Numbered from the stretch's first letter, positions 17,155 to 26,736 are shown. The stretch is DNA of 64,000 bases from Dactylosporangium sp. AC04546 (GCF_022095675.1 NZ_JAHYSG010000051.1:1-64000), one strand, 5' to 3'. A program made the numbers and translations. Notes: generated from the letters alone by a model not told the origin.

Positions 17155-18236
17155 GGCGGTCAGTCCTCGTCGGCGGTGCGGCCGTTGTCGCTGTGCTGGT
17201 CGTGGCCGCCGCCGTGGCTGCCACACGATCGTCGGGACCCGTCGCCGCACCCGCGCCGGAGACCGGGACGACGACGATCACCCGCACGACGCTGGTCGAC
17301 GTGACCGTGGCGACCGGCACCCTCGGCCACGGCCCGGAACAGGAACTGGTCAGCCGTTTGAAGGGCACAGTGACGGCGCTGCCGGCCGTGGGCACGACGA
17401 TCGAGCGCGGTGCGGCCGCCGTACGGATCGACGACCGGCCGGTCGTGCTCTTCTACGGCACACTGCCGGCGTACCGCGACCTCATGCCGCCGCCGGCGGT
17501 GCCGGACCGCACCTCGTCCCCGGCCGCAGCACCTGCCGGCGGATCCGTCGGGGCCGACGTCAAGCAGTTCGAGACCAACCTGAAAGCGTTGGGTTATTCC
17601 GGATTCACCGTCGACGACGAATACACCACGTCGACCGCCACGGCCGTCAAGCACTGGCAGCGTGATCTCGGGCTGCCGGAGACGGGAACCGTCGAGCTGG
17701 GCCGGGTCGTGTACGCACCGGGCCCGATCCGGGCCGCGTCACACGTCGTCGTGGCCGGTCAGGTCGCCGAGGGTCCGCTGCTCACCTTCACGCAGACCGC
17801 CCAGCTCGTCACCGCGCTGTTGCCGGCCCGCAGCGCGAGCCTGGCGGCGGTGCAGACGAAGGTGACCGTGGAGCTGTCCGACGGGTCGAGGGCGGCCGGG
17901 ATCGTACAGTCGGTCGGGACGCCTGATCCCGAGACCGCCGCGTCCGCGGCGGAGCCCATGGTCGCGGTCGTCATCGCCGCCGACGATGCCAAGACGTTCA
18001 CCGTGCCGGGCGACGGCGCGGTTCGCGTCCGGTTCGTCGCGTCCACCCGCAAGGACGTGTTGGCGGTGCCGGTCGGTGCCCTGCTCGCACTCGCCGAAGG
18101 CGGCTACGGCCTCGAGATCGTCGAAGGTGGCACGAGCCGCATCGTCGCCGTGACCACCGGTCTGTTCGCCGACGGCCGCGTCGAGGTGAGCGGGCCTGAG
18201 ATCCGCGAGGGCATGACCGTGAGGACGGCCCGGTGA
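17151..18236 (+). CDS. periplasmic-adaptor-like protein with peptidoglycan-binding domain
   Basis: A 361-residue protein with an N-terminal membrane anchor ([20 protein letters not shown]), a lipoyl-like stretch ([20 protein letters not shown]), an inserted PG_binding_1 domain ([20 protein letters not shown] then [17 protein letters not shown]) and a C-terminal beta-barrel region ([33 protein letters not shown]). This is the actinobacterial version of the HlyD/MacA adaptor, tethered to the cell wall instead of an outer-membrane channel. ATGA overlap with the lipoprotein gene and GTGA overlap with the ATPase gene. Confidence 0.82.
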   Translation: MRRSVLVGGAAVVAVLVVAAAVAATRSSGPVAAPAPETGTTTITRTTLVDVTVATGTLGHGPEQELVSRLKGTVTALPAVGTTIERGAAAVRIDDRPVVLFYGTLPAYRDLMPPPAVPDRTSSPAAAPAGGSVGADVKQFETNLKALGYSGFTVDDEYTTSTATAVKHWQRDLGLPETGTVELGRVVYAPGPIRAASHVVVAGQVAEGPLLTFTQTAQLVTALLPARSASLAAVQTKVTVELSDGSRAAGIVQSVGTPDPETAASAAEPMVAVVIAADDAKTFTVPGDGAVRVRFVASTRKDVLAVPVGALLALAEGGYGLEIVEGGTSRIVAVTTGLFADGRVEVSGPEIREGMTVRTAR

Positions 18237-18892
18237 CGGTCGTGGAGCTTCGGGGCGTCACGAAGACGTACCCGGGAAACGTCACGGCCGTGCGGGAGGT
18301 GGACCTGACCGTCGGTCGTGGCGAGTTCGCCGCGATCGTGGGTCCGTCCGGCTCGGGAAAGTCCACGCTGCTCAATCTGATCGGCACGCTCGACCGGCCG
18401 ACCGAAGGCCGCGTCACCGTCGCGGGACACGACGTCGCTGCGCTCGGCGACCGCGCGGTGTCCGCCTTGCGAGCGGCGTCGATCGGGTTCGTCTTCCAGC
18501 AGTTCCACCTCGGGCCGGGGATCAGTGCCCTCGACAACGTCGCCGACGGGCTGCTCTACGCGGGCGTGCGCCGCAAGGAGCGCCGCGCGCGGGCCGCGGC
18601 GGCGCTGGACCGGGTCGGGCTAGCGCACCGGGCCGGCCACCGACCGCACGAGCTCTCCGGCGGCGAGCGTCAGCGGGTGGCGATCGCCCGCGCGGTGATC
18701 GGTGAACCGGCACTGCTGCTGGCGGACGAGCCGACCGGCAACCTCGACAGCACGGCCGGATCGTCCATCATGGACCTGCTGCGCGCTCTCAACGCCGGCG
18801 GTACCACCGTGCTGGTCATCACCCACGACAACACGATCGCCGATCTCGTTCCGCGCCGCATCCGCGTCCATGACGGCGTGGTGGCCGGATGA
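18233..18892 (+). CDS. MacB/LolD-type ABC transporter ATPase
   Basis: A 219-residue ATP-binding subunit: Walker [11 protein letters not shown]-loop [11 protein letters not shown], signature [15 protein letters not shown], Walker [14 protein letters not shown]-loop VITHD. The length and the GNLDS motif place it in the MacB/LolD/FtsE group. It pairs with the permease that starts in ATGA overlap downstream and with the adaptor upstream to form a tripartite export or envelope-remodelling system under the ECF sigma factor. Confidence 0.92.
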   Translation: MTVVELRGVTKTYPGNVTAVREVDLTVGRGEFAAIVGPSGSGKSTLLNLIGTLDRPTEGRVTVAGHDVAALGDRAVSALRAASIGFVFQQFHLGPGISALDNVADGLLYAGVRRKERRARAAAALDRVGLAHRAGHRPHELSGGERQRVAIARAVIGEPALLLADEPTGNLDSTAGSSIMDLLRALNAGGTTVLVITHDNTIADLVPRRIRVHDGVVAG

Positions 18893-20061
18893 GCCGTCTC
18901 GCGGCCGGCGACGTGCTCAGGCTCGGCGCGGCCGGCCTGCGCGCCCGGCCGTCACGGGCCGCACTGTCGGCACTGGGCATCGCGATCGGGATCGCGGCGA
19001 TGCTCGCCGTGGTGGGCATCTCCGGCTCCGGCCGGGCCGACCTGCGGCAGACCCTCGACGCACTCGGTACGAACCTGTTGCGGGTCACCGCCGCCGACGA
19101 CGCGGTGCTGCCGGACGGCGCTGTCGGCATGATCGAACGGATCGGGCCGGTGACCGGGGCGGCAGCGCTGCGCAAACTGCCCGACGACATGCACGTCTAC
19201 CGCAACGACCGGGTGCCGGCGCAGCAGACCAACGGCATCGTGCCCTTCGCCGTCGACCTCGACCTGACCGAGACCGTCGGTGCGACGGTGGCGCGCGGCG
19301 CGTGGCTCAACCCGGCCACCGCCGACTTCCCTGCGGTGGTCCTCGGCGCCGAGTCCGCCCGCCGGCTCGGCATCACCACGCCCGACCCACGGATGGTCGT
19401 GCGTATCGGCAGCGAGGGCTTCACGGTCGTCGGCATCCTCGCCCCGGTCACGCTGCTGCCCGAACTCGACAGCACCGCCCTGATCGGCGCACCCGCCGCA
19501 CGGACCTATCTCGGCACCGAGGCCCACCCCACCACGATCTATTTGCGGACGGCCGACGCACAGGTGACCGCGGTCCGCGACGTGCTCGCCTCGACCGCCA
19601 ACCCGGCGGCGCCCTACGAGGTCGCGGTGTCTCGGCCCTCCGACGCGCTGGCGGCCAGGCTCGCCACCGAACGCGCGTTCAACGGCCTGCTCCTCGGCCT
19701 CGGGGCGGTGGCCCTGCTCGTCGGCGGTGTCGGCGTGGCCAACACGATGGTGATCACCGTCCTGGAACGGCGCGCGGAGATCGGCCTGCGTCGTTCGCTT
19801 GGTGCCACGCGTGGCCAGATCCGACTGCAGTTCCTCACCGAGGCCGCGCTGCTGTCGACGCTCGGCGGGGTGGCCGGGGCGGTACTCGGCGTGCTGGTCA
19901 CCGCCGCCTACGCCGTCAGCCGGAACTGGCCGATCGCGCTGCCCGCCTCAGCCGTGCTGGCCGGCATCGGCGCGACGGTAATCGTCGGCGCGGTCGCGGG
20001 ACTCTATCCGGCCGTCCGCGCCGCACAGCTCGCACCGACCGAGGCGCTGACCGCGGTGTAG
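18889..20061 (+). CDS. MacB/FtsX-type ABC transporter permease
   Basis: A 390-residue permease: one N-terminal transmembrane helix ([20 protein letters not shown]), an extracytoplasmic MacB_PCD domain (residues about 50-255), then three C-terminal helices of the FtsX domain, including [20 protein letters not shown] and [20 protein letters not shown]. Last gene of the six-gene sigma operon. With the adaptor it likely exports a peptide, lipid or antibiotic; the substrate is unknown. The gene converges with the esterase at 20187. Confidence 0.9.
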   Translation: MSRLAAGDVLRLGAAGLRARPSRAALSALGIAIGIAAMLAVVGISGSGRADLRQTLDALGTNLLRVTAADDAVLPDGAVGMIERIGPVTGAAALRKLPDDMHVYRNDRVPAQQTNGIVPFAVDLDLTETVGATVARGAWLNPATADFPAVVLGAESARRLGITTPDPRMVVRIGSEGFTVVGILAPVTLLPELDSTALIGAPAARTYLGTEAHPTTIYLRTADAQVTAVRDVLASTANPAAPYEVAVSRPSDALAARLATERAFNGLLLGLGAVALLVGGVGVANTMVITVLERRAEIGLRRSLGATRGQIRLQFLTEAALLSTLGGVAGAVLGVLVTAAYAVSRNWPIALPASAVLAGIGATVIVGAVAGLYPAVRAAQLAPTEALTAV

Positions 20062-20186
20062 GGCAGTTGTCGGTCATTGCGGGTCCAGGCGATGTTGACG
20101 GTGGCATCTGGCCGACCGCCCGGAGCAGCGCGGACCCGTACGCCTGGCCGTGTGCCCCTGCCTGAGCGCCCTGGGTCGGCGGAAGG

Positions 20187-21407
20187 TCAGGACTTGAGGT
20201 GCGACGTGAGGAAGTTGACGATCGGGTCCATCACCTTCTGGGTTGTCCACAACATGCCGCTCTGCGGGTCGCCGACGAACGCGAGGTCACCGTGGCCGGC
20301 GCCCTTGACGACGTACCGTGTGGTGTCCACGCCATTGGCACGCAACGCGTTGTGCACAAGCAGCGTCTGACTGGGTGAGACCAGCCGGTCGTCGTCGCCG
20401 TGCAACAGCAGGAACGCAGGGTCGGTCGGGTCGACGTAGGTCACCGGATTCGCGCGCTTCACCGCAGCCGGATCGGCGGTTACCGACTTGGTAGTGCCCT
20501 GGCCGAAGACCCACCTGGCGGCGTTGTTGCCCGGTCTGACATTGGCCTGCTGCGCCGCCGCGTCGAAGTCGGCGCCGATCTTCGCCAGGTCGGACGGGCC
20601 GAACTTGTCGACGACGGCCTGCACGTCACCGCTGAGGTCCAGGTTGTCGCCGGCCTCGAAGTCCTTGACGCCGTTGGTGGTGCCGACCATCGCGGCCAGA
20701 TAGCCGCCGGCGGACTCGCCATACACGGCGATGTGCTCCGGGTCGATGCCGTACTCTGCGGCGTGCGCGCGGAGATACCGTACCGCCGACCGCACGTCCT
20801 TCACTGCGTCGAGGTACGTGGCGCCGTTGGTGGTGGTCCGGTATTGGATGCTCGCTACCACGAAGCCGGCCTCCGCGACGTACGTGCGCTGGTCAAGCGC
20901 GGCCTCCTTGCTCGCATTGGCGAAGCCGCCGCCTGGCAGGTAGACGACGGCCGGCTGCGCACCCTCGGCGGCCGGCACCAACACGTCCATCTTCAGATCG
21001 ACCTTGGTCCCCGCGGTGGTGGGCGACGCGTACGTGATGTCGGCATGGCGATCCACCTTCGCCTTTCCGCAGGCGATCTGCGGGCCGTCCGCCGTGAGCA
21101 CCGTGCTGGTGCTGGTGTCGCCCGGCGCCACCGAGGCGGCGACGGCGATGTCGGCGCCACTCGGCCTGGCCGCACCGCCCGCCGCGGCAGACCGGCCCGG
21201 TTCAGCAGCACCGGCCGGAGCCGAATCGCCCGGCAGGGCCGCACCGCCGGACGCGGAGCCGCCACCGGCCCGGACCGGGATGCCGGCATCGGCCGGGCAT
21301 GCCGTGGTTGCGGCGCTCGCCGTCGCCGCCGGTTCGGCGCCGTTCGAGCATGCCGCCGGGCCGAGGCCCGCAGTCAGCACGGCCAACACCGCGATGGTTT
21401 TCCTCAT
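20187..21407 (-). CDS. exported alpha/beta hydrolase (carboxylesterase type)
   Basis: A 406-residue secreted esterase. The N-terminal signal peptide ends near Cys20 (LGPAACSNG), an imperfect lipobox. A low-complexity Ala/Gly/Pro linker runs to about residue 110. The catalytic domain has the HGGG-like oxyanion motif as YLPGGGF, the nucleophile in YGESAGGYLAAM, a GDDDRLVSPS acidic loop and the His in KGAGHGDLA. It resembles BD-FAE/acetylxylan-esterase-like enzymes. An inverted repeat lies 10 bases upstream of the start, and the transposase-TetR fusion is divergent, so the latter may regulate it. Confidence 0.82.
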   Translation of the reverse strand: MRKTIAVLAVLTAGLGPAACSNGAEPAATASAATTACPADAGIPVRAGGGSASGGAALPGDSAPAGAAEPGRSAAAGGAARPSGADIAVAASVAPGDTSTSTVLTADGPQIACGKAKVDRHADITYASPTTAGTKVDLKMDVLVPAAEGAQPAVVYLPGGGFANASKEAALDQRTYVAEAGFVVASIQYRTTTNGATYLDAVKDVRSAVRYLRAHAAEYGIDPEHIAVYGESAGGYLAAMVGTTNGVKDFEAGDNLDLSGDVQAVVDKFGPSDLAKIGADFDAAAQQANVRPGNNAARWVFGQGTTKSVTADPAAVKRANPVTYVDPTDPAFLLLHGDDDRLVSPSQTLLVHNALRANGVDTTRYVVKGAGHGDLAFVGDPQSGMLWTTQKVMDPIVNFLTSHLKS

Positions 21408-21416
21408 AGCGCTCCC

Positions 21417-21437
21417 TATGGAATCGGTTACTCCATA
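21417..21437. promoter_or_regulatory. candidate TetR-type operator before the esterase
   Basis: TATGGA-N9-TCCATA is a perfect 6-bp inverted repeat 10 bases upstream of the esterase start, in the divergent region facing the TetR-fusion gene. Size and symmetry suit a TetR-family dimer. The link to the fusion protein is inferred from position. Confidence 0.5.
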
Positions 21438-21510
21438 ACGTCGGCCGAGCGCCTCGGAGGCGGCTTGGATCCTAAGATCTGCTCCGGTGTGGAAAACACC
21501 GCACAGGAAG

Positions 21511-21543
21511 AAGCGCGGTTAAAGACGTGCCAAAACCGCGCTT
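21511..21543. repeat. 10-bp inverted repeat before the fusion gene
   Basis: AAGCGCGGTT and AACCGCGCTT are perfect complements separated by 13 bases, ending 12 bases before the GTG of the fusion gene. It could be a second operator, a leader hairpin or the relic of an insertion-sequence end. No matching copy was noticed downstream of the gene. Confidence 0.55.
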
Positions 21544-21554
21544 ATGATCGTCCT

Positions 21555-23102
21555 GTGGGAACATTCGACGGCCGGTTTGCCCGCGCAGAAGCCCGCCAGC
21601 ATGCCGAGGCCTACCTCGCGGCCTTGATGGGATCGAGCGACCTCTCGCCCGACGGCACGCACCGACTGCTCAATACAGCCCGCTGGGACGTCGACGGCGT
21701 GCGCGACGACCTGCGCTCGTTGGTGCTTGCCCACCTCGGTCACCCATCCGGCGTGCTGATGGCCGGCGAGGCCGCATTTGTCCGCAAGGGCGACCGCTCG
21801 GCCGGCGTGCATCGCCGGTTCCTGCCAAGCACCGGGCAGCTGGAGAACTGCCAGGTCGGGGTGTTCCTGGCGTACCGGGGACGGAAGGGGGCGGCGCTGA
21901 TCGACCGTGAGCTGTTCCTACCGCCCGAGTGGTCGGCCGACACGGCTAGGCGCGGTTCGGCCGGGATCCCCGACGGCGTACCTTCGACGCCGACCGATGC
22001 GCTGGTCACCGCGATGATCCGCCGAGCGGTCGAGGCGGGTGTACCAGCCAGTTGGGTCACCTGCGCGGAGCCGCACCCCCTGGATCCGCAGCTGTGCGCC
22101 CTGCTTGAGCGGCATCGGGTTGGATACGTTCTACCGGTGCCCGCGGACTCCGTCGGCGCTGCGCTGCTCACCGACGCGCCCTCGGGATCGCCGGACGGCT
22201 GGACCGTGACGCGCTTGCCGCCCCCGGGCGGCGGCGCGCAGCGCTGGATCCTGGTTCACGGGACGTCGTCCTACGTCTGCGGCGGGCCTGCCCACACGTC
22301 GGTCGCGACGCTGGTCCGCGTGGCGGCGGCTGCGGGTACCGTGGCCGAATGTGTGGCCGAAGGACTCGGCCCCTACCAGGTGCGCCGCTACCAAGCCTGG
22401 TACCGGCACATGACGCTGGCCATGCTGGCGTATGCGCACCGGGTCTGCGCCGCCGTACCACCGACCCCGCACGCCCGGCGCACCCGCCGCGATCCGGCCG
22501 AGAAACGCCGCCGCATCCTGGCCGCAGCCCGCGAGGTCCTGCGCGAGCGGGGACTGCGGGCCACGATGGATGACGTCGCCACCCGAGCCGGGGTCGGCAT
22601 CGGCACGGTGTATCGCGCTTTCCCCGACAAGGACGCCCTCATCGAGGCAGTGTTCGGCGACATCGTCGACGGCGCCGAGAAACTGGCGCGCGACGCCGCC
22701 GCCGAGTCCGACGCCTGGACGGCGCTGACCACATCGCTGGAGCAGGTCTGCGAGGCGCAAGCCTTCGACCGCGGACTGCGAGAGGTCATGCTCGGCCACA
22801 ACCGCGGCCCGCGCCACCAAGCCGAAGTCGGCCGCCGGATCAAACCGCTCGTCGACGAGCTGATCACCCGCGCACAGCAGCAGGGCGACCTGCGCCAAGA
22901 CATCATCGGCTTCGACCTGCCGATGATTCAGCTGATGGTCGCCGCCGTCACTGACCACACCGGCCGGCCCGACCTGTGGCGCCGCTACCTCCACCTCCTG
23001 CTGGACGGCATGCGCGCCAGGCCCGGCGCAGCCCGGCCGCTGCCCGCCCCGCCGGGCGGCGTACGCCCGGCGTTCGCTGGCCGGAGCTTCCCCTTCTCAT
23101 GA
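21555..23102 (+). CDS. inactivated IS701-like transposase fused to a TetR regulator
   Basis: One open frame of 515 residues joins two families. Residues 1-300 follow an IS701-like DDE transposase: DGTHRLLNTARWDVDGVRDD, QLENCQVGVFLAYRGRKGAA, LIDRELFLPPEW and YQVRRYQAWYRHMTLAMLA. By motif alignment the catalytic positions are replaced: the usual VVDETGF reads LMAGEAAF (Gly71), WVTGDEVYG reads WVTCAEPHP (Ala171), and VEECF reads VAECV (Ala264). Residues about 310-510 are a complete TetR protein (EKRRRILAAAREVLRERGLR, GVGIGTVYRAFPDKDALIEA). No start codon or ribosome site separates the parts. The long intact frame with lost catalysis suggests domestication. GTG 21555 is chosen; GTG 21489 is possible. 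Confidence 0.82.
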   Translation: MGTFDGRFARAEARQHAEAYLAALMGSSDLSPDGTHRLLNTARWDVDGVRDDLRSLVLAHLGHPSGVLMAGEAAFVRKGDRSAGVHRRFLPSTGQLENCQVGVFLAYRGRKGAALIDRELFLPPEWSADTARRGSAGIPDGVPSTPTDALVTAMIRRAVEAGVPASWVTCAEPHPLDPQLCALLERHRVGYVLPVPADSVGAALLTDAPSGSPDGWTVTRLPPPGGGAQRWILVHGTSSYVCGGPAHTSVATLVRVAAAAGTVAECVAEGLGPYQVRRYQAWYRHMTLAMLAYAHRVCAAVPPTPHARRTRRDPAEKRRRILAAAREVLRERGLRATMDDVATRAGVGIGTVYRAFPDKDALIEAVFGDIVDGAEKLARDAAAESDAWTALTTSLEQVCEAQAFDRGLREVMLGHNRGPRHQAEVGRRIKPLVDELITRAQQQGDLRQDIIGFDLPMIQLMVAAVTDHTGRPDLWRRYLHLLLDGMRARPGAARPLPAPPGGVRPAFAGRSFPFS

Positions 23103-23300
23103 TCGACATGCCGCGAATGGAGCGTTGCGCCAGAGCTCCGGATCAAGATCGTTTTTTATCCCGCCCTGGTCGACGCCAAAGCCACGGATCGTCTCGCCGG
23201 AGTACCTGGGCAGCGCTAATGTCGGCCCTGGTCGCGGCCACGTCAATCCCAAGACCAGACTCTTCCATCGGTCGAATTTCCAGCACGCGTCAGATCGCCG

Positions 23301-24257
23301 TCACGAAGCTGGGGCGACAGGAGGTGCCACTTGTGCGCCCGTCCTCGACCACGTGAACGGCGACTCCGCGACCGCCTTGTGCACCGCCTTCACGACGACA
23401 GACACCTCGGGCACGTTCTCGTCGCCCGCACGGACAGCCAGGATGCTGTACCGGCGTGTGTGCATGCCCTCGATCGGCAACCTGGTGATCCTTCCTGCCG
23501 ACGCGGCCGGCGTGAGCTCGGGCGCCAGGGTGATGCCCCAGCCGGCGCCAACCAGCCCGAGCGCGGTCGCGACGTCGTGCACTGAGGCGTTCACGTGCGG
23601 ACGGAATCCCGCCTCCGCACAGAGCCCGATCGACAACGGACCGAGGGAGTTGTTCTGGCACATGACCCACCCCTCGGTCTCGAGTTCGTTCGGGGAACAC
23701 CGGTCCCGGCCGGCAAGCCGGTGGCCGGCCGGCGTGCACAACAGCAACGGGTCGGTGCCGAGGACCCACTCCCGGAGCCCGGGAACTGGCGGCGGGGTCG
23801 TGCGGGCGAACCGAGACACGATCGCCACATCCAACCGGCCCTGACGCAGGTCGTCGGCGCACTCGGTTTCGGTGACCGCCGCCAAGGTCAGCTCCAATCG
23901 CGGGTACCGGTGGCGGACCTGCGTGAGGGCGGTACTCATGATCGCCGGTCCCTCCCGGAAGGCGATCCCGATCGTGAGCGAACCGGCGACTTCGCCGGTT
24001 GCCTGCCGCAGCACCGCCTCCGCCGCGCGGAGTTCCACGAGGATTCGTTCGGTGTGATCGAGCAACCTACGTCCGAGCGGTGTCACCGTGACCGTCTTGC
24101 CGCCCCTGATGAGCAGCGTCGCGCCCGCCGAGCGCTCAAGTGCGGACATCTGCTGCGAGATCGCGGAACGGGTGTAGCCCAGTTCGCGCGCCGCCGCGGC
24201 GATGGAGCCGTGCGCGGCGATCGCGCGCAGCACGATCAGCTTCTTTGTATCCAGCAT
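23301..24257 (-). CDS. LysR-family transcriptional regulator
   Basis: A 318-residue LysR regulator: N-terminal HTH with LIVLRAIAAHGSIAAAAREL then GYTRSAISQQMSALE, a linker helix, and a type 2 periplasmic-binding-like effector domain (GSLTIGIAFREG, LRQGRLDVAIVSRF). It is divergent from the catabolic/transport cluster starting at 24343 and separated by 85 bases containing two GTTAAC palindromes. It most likely activates that cluster in response to its substrate. Confidence 0.9.
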   Translation of the reverse strand: MLDTKKLIVLRAIAAHGSIAAAARELGYTRSAISQQMSALERSAGATLLIRGGKTVTVTPLGRRLLDHTERILVELRAAEAVLRQATGEVAGSLTIGIAFREGPAIMSTALTQVRHRYPRLELTLAAVTETECADDLRQGRLDVAIVSRFARTTPPPVPGLREWVLGTDPLLLCTPAGHRLAGRDRCSPNELETEGWVMCQNNSLGPLSIGLCAEAGFRPHVNASVHDVATALGLVGAGWGITLAPELTPAASAGRITRLPIEGMHTRRYSILAVRAGDENVPEVSVVVKAVHKAVAESPFTWSRTGAQVAPPVAPAS

Positions 24258-24266
24258 GCGTCAATC

Positions 24267-24298
24267 CCGTTAACGGCGGGTGCTCCCAAGCGTTAACG
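24267..24298. promoter_or_regulatory. paired palindromes, candidate LysR sites
   Basis: CCGTTAACGG (24267-24276) and CGTTAACG (24291-24298) are palindromes with centres 23 bases apart, about two helical turns. They lie between the LysR start and the catabolic operon. Paired recognition and activation sites are typical of LysR control regions. Confidence 0.55.
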
Positions 24299-24342
24299 TA
24301 GCCTACTAGCGACGCAGATCACAGCCGCGTTCCAATTGCCGT

Positions 24343-25452
24343 ATGGCGACATCGCTCCGCGAAATCCAGCGGATTCCGACCTCGGGCGCCCGAGCCGTGA
24401 ACTCCTTCACGGTCGGCGGCGTAGACCTCCTGGCGATCCCCCAACTGGCCTACGACGTGCCGGGCGGAGCCATCGGCATGAATGCCGGGGACAGCGCGAC
24501 CACCCTCATGCTGCTGCGCCGCCGCGGCGATGAGTACGTCCCGTACGCGGAGCTACCGGGGCCTGGCGGCGAGGATGCTGAGATCTTCCGCATCGCAGAC
24601 CGAACCTTCCTCGCGGTCGCCTGCATCCGGACCGGCTCTGGACCGTACCGGTTCGACACCGAGTCCCTCATCTACGAGTGGTCGGAGGGAGGGTTTCGGC
24701 TGTTCCAGAAGATCTCGACCGTGGCGGCGAAGCAGTTCAAGTACTGGCAGGCCGGCGACCGCCACTTCCTCGGCCTCGCCCAAGGCCTCGAACTCCCCGA
24801 CATTGGTGTCGACAACCGCGACTCGATGATCTTCGAGTGGGATGGGACGTCGTTCGTCGAGTTCCAGCGCATCCCGTCGCGCTGGGCGTACAACTGGCAC
24901 CCGTTCGAGGCCGGCGGCGACTTCTTCGTGGCCCACGCGGACCACGCCGGGCCCAGCACCCTGTACCGATGGACCTCGCACAGGTACGTGCCGCACCAGG
25001 AGCTCCTGCCCGAGGGCGGGCGCGCCTTCGCCGACTTCGTACGGGACGGCGTCCACTACCTCGTGGCCGTCAGCATCGCCAATCAGCCCGTCGTGATGGC
25101 CTTTGGCGGTGGACGTTTCGCTCCTGTCGGCACGTTGACCGGTCCGGGGGCGCGCGAGGTCAAGGTAGTCGAGGTTGACGGACAGGGTTACCTGATCCGG
25201 ATCAACTTCATCACGGGAACGCCGATCGTCCCCCGGCCGTCCCTCATGTCACAGATCTACACGATCGGCCGCGGCGGGAGGTTCGAGGTCGTTGCTGAGT
25301 TCCCCACCAGCGGAGGCACGGACGCCGACGTCATCGCGATCGAAGGCGGCAGCGTCCGGTTCGCCGTGTCGAACGGGTTGTCGGGCGACGTGCGGTTCGC
25401 GACTGAGTCTGTGATCTACGAGTTCCGACCCAATGCCCGGGAGACGATGTGA
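24343..25452 (+). CDS. EAR/EPTP-repeat beta-propeller protein
   Basis: A 369-residue protein made of about seven repeats of 45-55 residues, each with a hydrophobic-Gly-x-x-Phe/Leu strand and a closing I/LYEW or LYRW motif: LIYEWSEGGFRLFQKI, MIFEWDGTSFVEFQRI, TLYRWTSHRYVPHQEL. This is the EAR (epitempin/EPTP) repeat pattern of a beta-propeller. No signal peptide is visible, so the protein is probably intracellular, unlike most EAR proteins. It opens the LysR-divergent cluster and overlaps the next gene as GTGA. It may bind the imported ligand; the function is unknown. Confidence 0.75.
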   Translation: MATSLREIQRIPTSGARAVNSFTVGGVDLLAIPQLAYDVPGGAIGMNAGDSATTLMLLRRRGDEYVPYAELPGPGGEDAEIFRIADRTFLAVACIRTGSGPYRFDTESLIYEWSEGGFRLFQKISTVAAKQFKYWQAGDRHFLGLAQGLELPDIGVDNRDSMIFEWDGTSFVEFQRIPSRWAYNWHPFEAGGDFFVAHADHAGPSTLYRWTSHRYVPHQELLPEGGRAFADFVRDGVHYLVAVSIANQPVVMAFGGGRFAPVGTLTGPGAREVKVVEVDGQGYLIRINFITGTPIVPRPSLMSQIYTIGRGGRFEVVAEFPTSGGTDADVIAIEGGSVRFAVSNGLSGDVRFATESVIYEFRPNARETM

Positions 25453-26666
25453 GGACCGACCCGGTGCCGAGCCCGGAGCTGATCGGGCTCTACGAGACCT
25501 ACACCGCCTCCGCCGAGAGCATCGGCGCCCGCTTGGCCTCTCTGGCTGAGGCTGCGAATGCCGAGCGTCCGCTCATCGTCGTGACCCACGGGGACATCGC
25601 ACTGTACGCCGGCGGCGGCGCCCCGCCCGTCATCGAAGGCTTCCGCCTCCAGACGCGCGGCTTCAAGGAACTCGCGGCGATCTCTCACCTCGGTCCCGCG
25701 GTCGCCACGGTGGCGCGGATGAAGGCGCTGGCGCCGGAAGGATCGTGGCGGTCAGAGGCCGCACGCCTGATCGAGGCTTCGCGTGCCGCGCGCGAGGCGA
25801 ACTCACGCGAGTTGTGGGCCGACCGGATCGCCTTGACGGCCTTCTCCGGGCGCGAGGACAGCATCGCCCGCATGGTCGACTACACATGCCGCCGGGCAGA
25901 GGAGTTCCTGCGGCAGGCGCTGCGGGACGAGAACTACCTGGATGCGGCCGTGGTACGTCGCGACTATCTGGCCGGCCCGGCTGAACTCCTGCCGGTCCCG
26001 GTCAACCGGGTCATGGTGGCGACGTTCTTCCTGTCGGGACTCGACCTGGCCCACCGGCTCATCCGGTGGTTCGACGCGCAAGACCTCGCGTGGGAGAGCG
26101 CGATGGTGCTCGTGGCCGGGCAGCAGGGCCGCCCAACGGCAGGCGTTACGGTGGAAAGCAACAGCGTCGCCAAGGTAATCCGCACGGTCTCTCGTGGACG
26201 CCTGCCTCGGCGCAACCTGCTGATCGCGCCGCACGCACCGGTCTTCCCGCTGTACAACGGAACGGACGTGAAGGAGGCGGCCGCACTCGAGCCCGTCTAC
26301 CGACGCCTCTGGTCCGCAGTCATGGCCACCGCCGATCTCGGCGAGGACATGTTTGCCGGCTACCCGCGGTTCGACCCGGACCTGGCCTCCGCGTTGCGGC
26401 CCGCCGACGGGCCATCGTCGGCCGTCGCGGAAATGCCTCCCATCGGGGCGCCAGACGACTGGCTCGCCCTCACCACCCGACTTCGAGTGGTGCTTGAAGA
26501 CCCCCGGCAGTTGCTTTCGGGCGCTGTGACGGACTACGCGAGCCAACAGCTCGTCGACAACAAGAACGACCCCCGCCGGGTCGTCGTCCCCGGCCTCGAC
26601 GGCGAGCCCTATCCCGAGCTCACCTCTGCGACCAGGACAGGGAACGTCGCCACGAGCGCCCCCTGA
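25449..26666 (+). CDS. conserved protein of unknown function (possibly DUF5624-like)
   Basis: A 405-residue soluble protein I cannot assign with confidence. Visible landmarks are RPLIVVTHGDIALYAGG, FRLQTRGFKELAAISHLG, VDYTCRRAEEFL, AGQQGRPTAGVTVESNS and LIAPHAPVFPLYNGTD. The layout recalls proteins annotated as DUF5624, but this is from memory. Translationally coupled (GTGA) to the EAR propeller and followed after 70 bases by the binding protein of an ABC importer, so the pair probably acts together on the transported compound. Confidence 0.65.
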   Translation: MRTDPVPSPELIGLYETYTASAESIGARLASLAEAANAERPLIVVTHGDIALYAGGGAPPVIEGFRLQTRGFKELAAISHLGPAVATVARMKALAPEGSWRSEAARLIEASRAAREANSRELWADRIALTAFSGREDSIARMVDYTCRRAEEFLRQALRDENYLDAAVVRRDYLAGPAELLPVPVNRVMVATFFLSGLDLAHRLIRWFDAQDLAWESAMVLVAGQQGRPTAGVTVESNSVAKVIRTVSRGRLPRRNLLIAPHAPVFPLYNGTDVKEAAALEPVYRRLWSAVMATADLGEDMFAGYPRFDPDLASALRPADGPSSAVAEMPPIGAPDDWLALTTRLRVVLEDPRQLLSGAVTDYASQQLVDNKNDPRRVVVPGLDGEPYPELTSATRTGNVATSAP

Positions 26667-26736
26667 CCATCTGCCCATCCGCGCTCAGGCGCCGCCCATG
26701 AACACACGCCGGCCGTGGACCACGAGGAGTCAAAAA

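Noticed and set aside
20400..21554. N-terminal extension of the transposase-TetR fusion frame
   Set aside because: It lies antisense to the esterase gene and has shadow-frame composition; the transposase similarity begins after 21555.
21555..23102. An active insertion sequence with its own boundaries
   Set aside because: The catalytic residues are lost, no matching terminal inverted repeats or target duplication were noticed, and a regulator is fused to its end.
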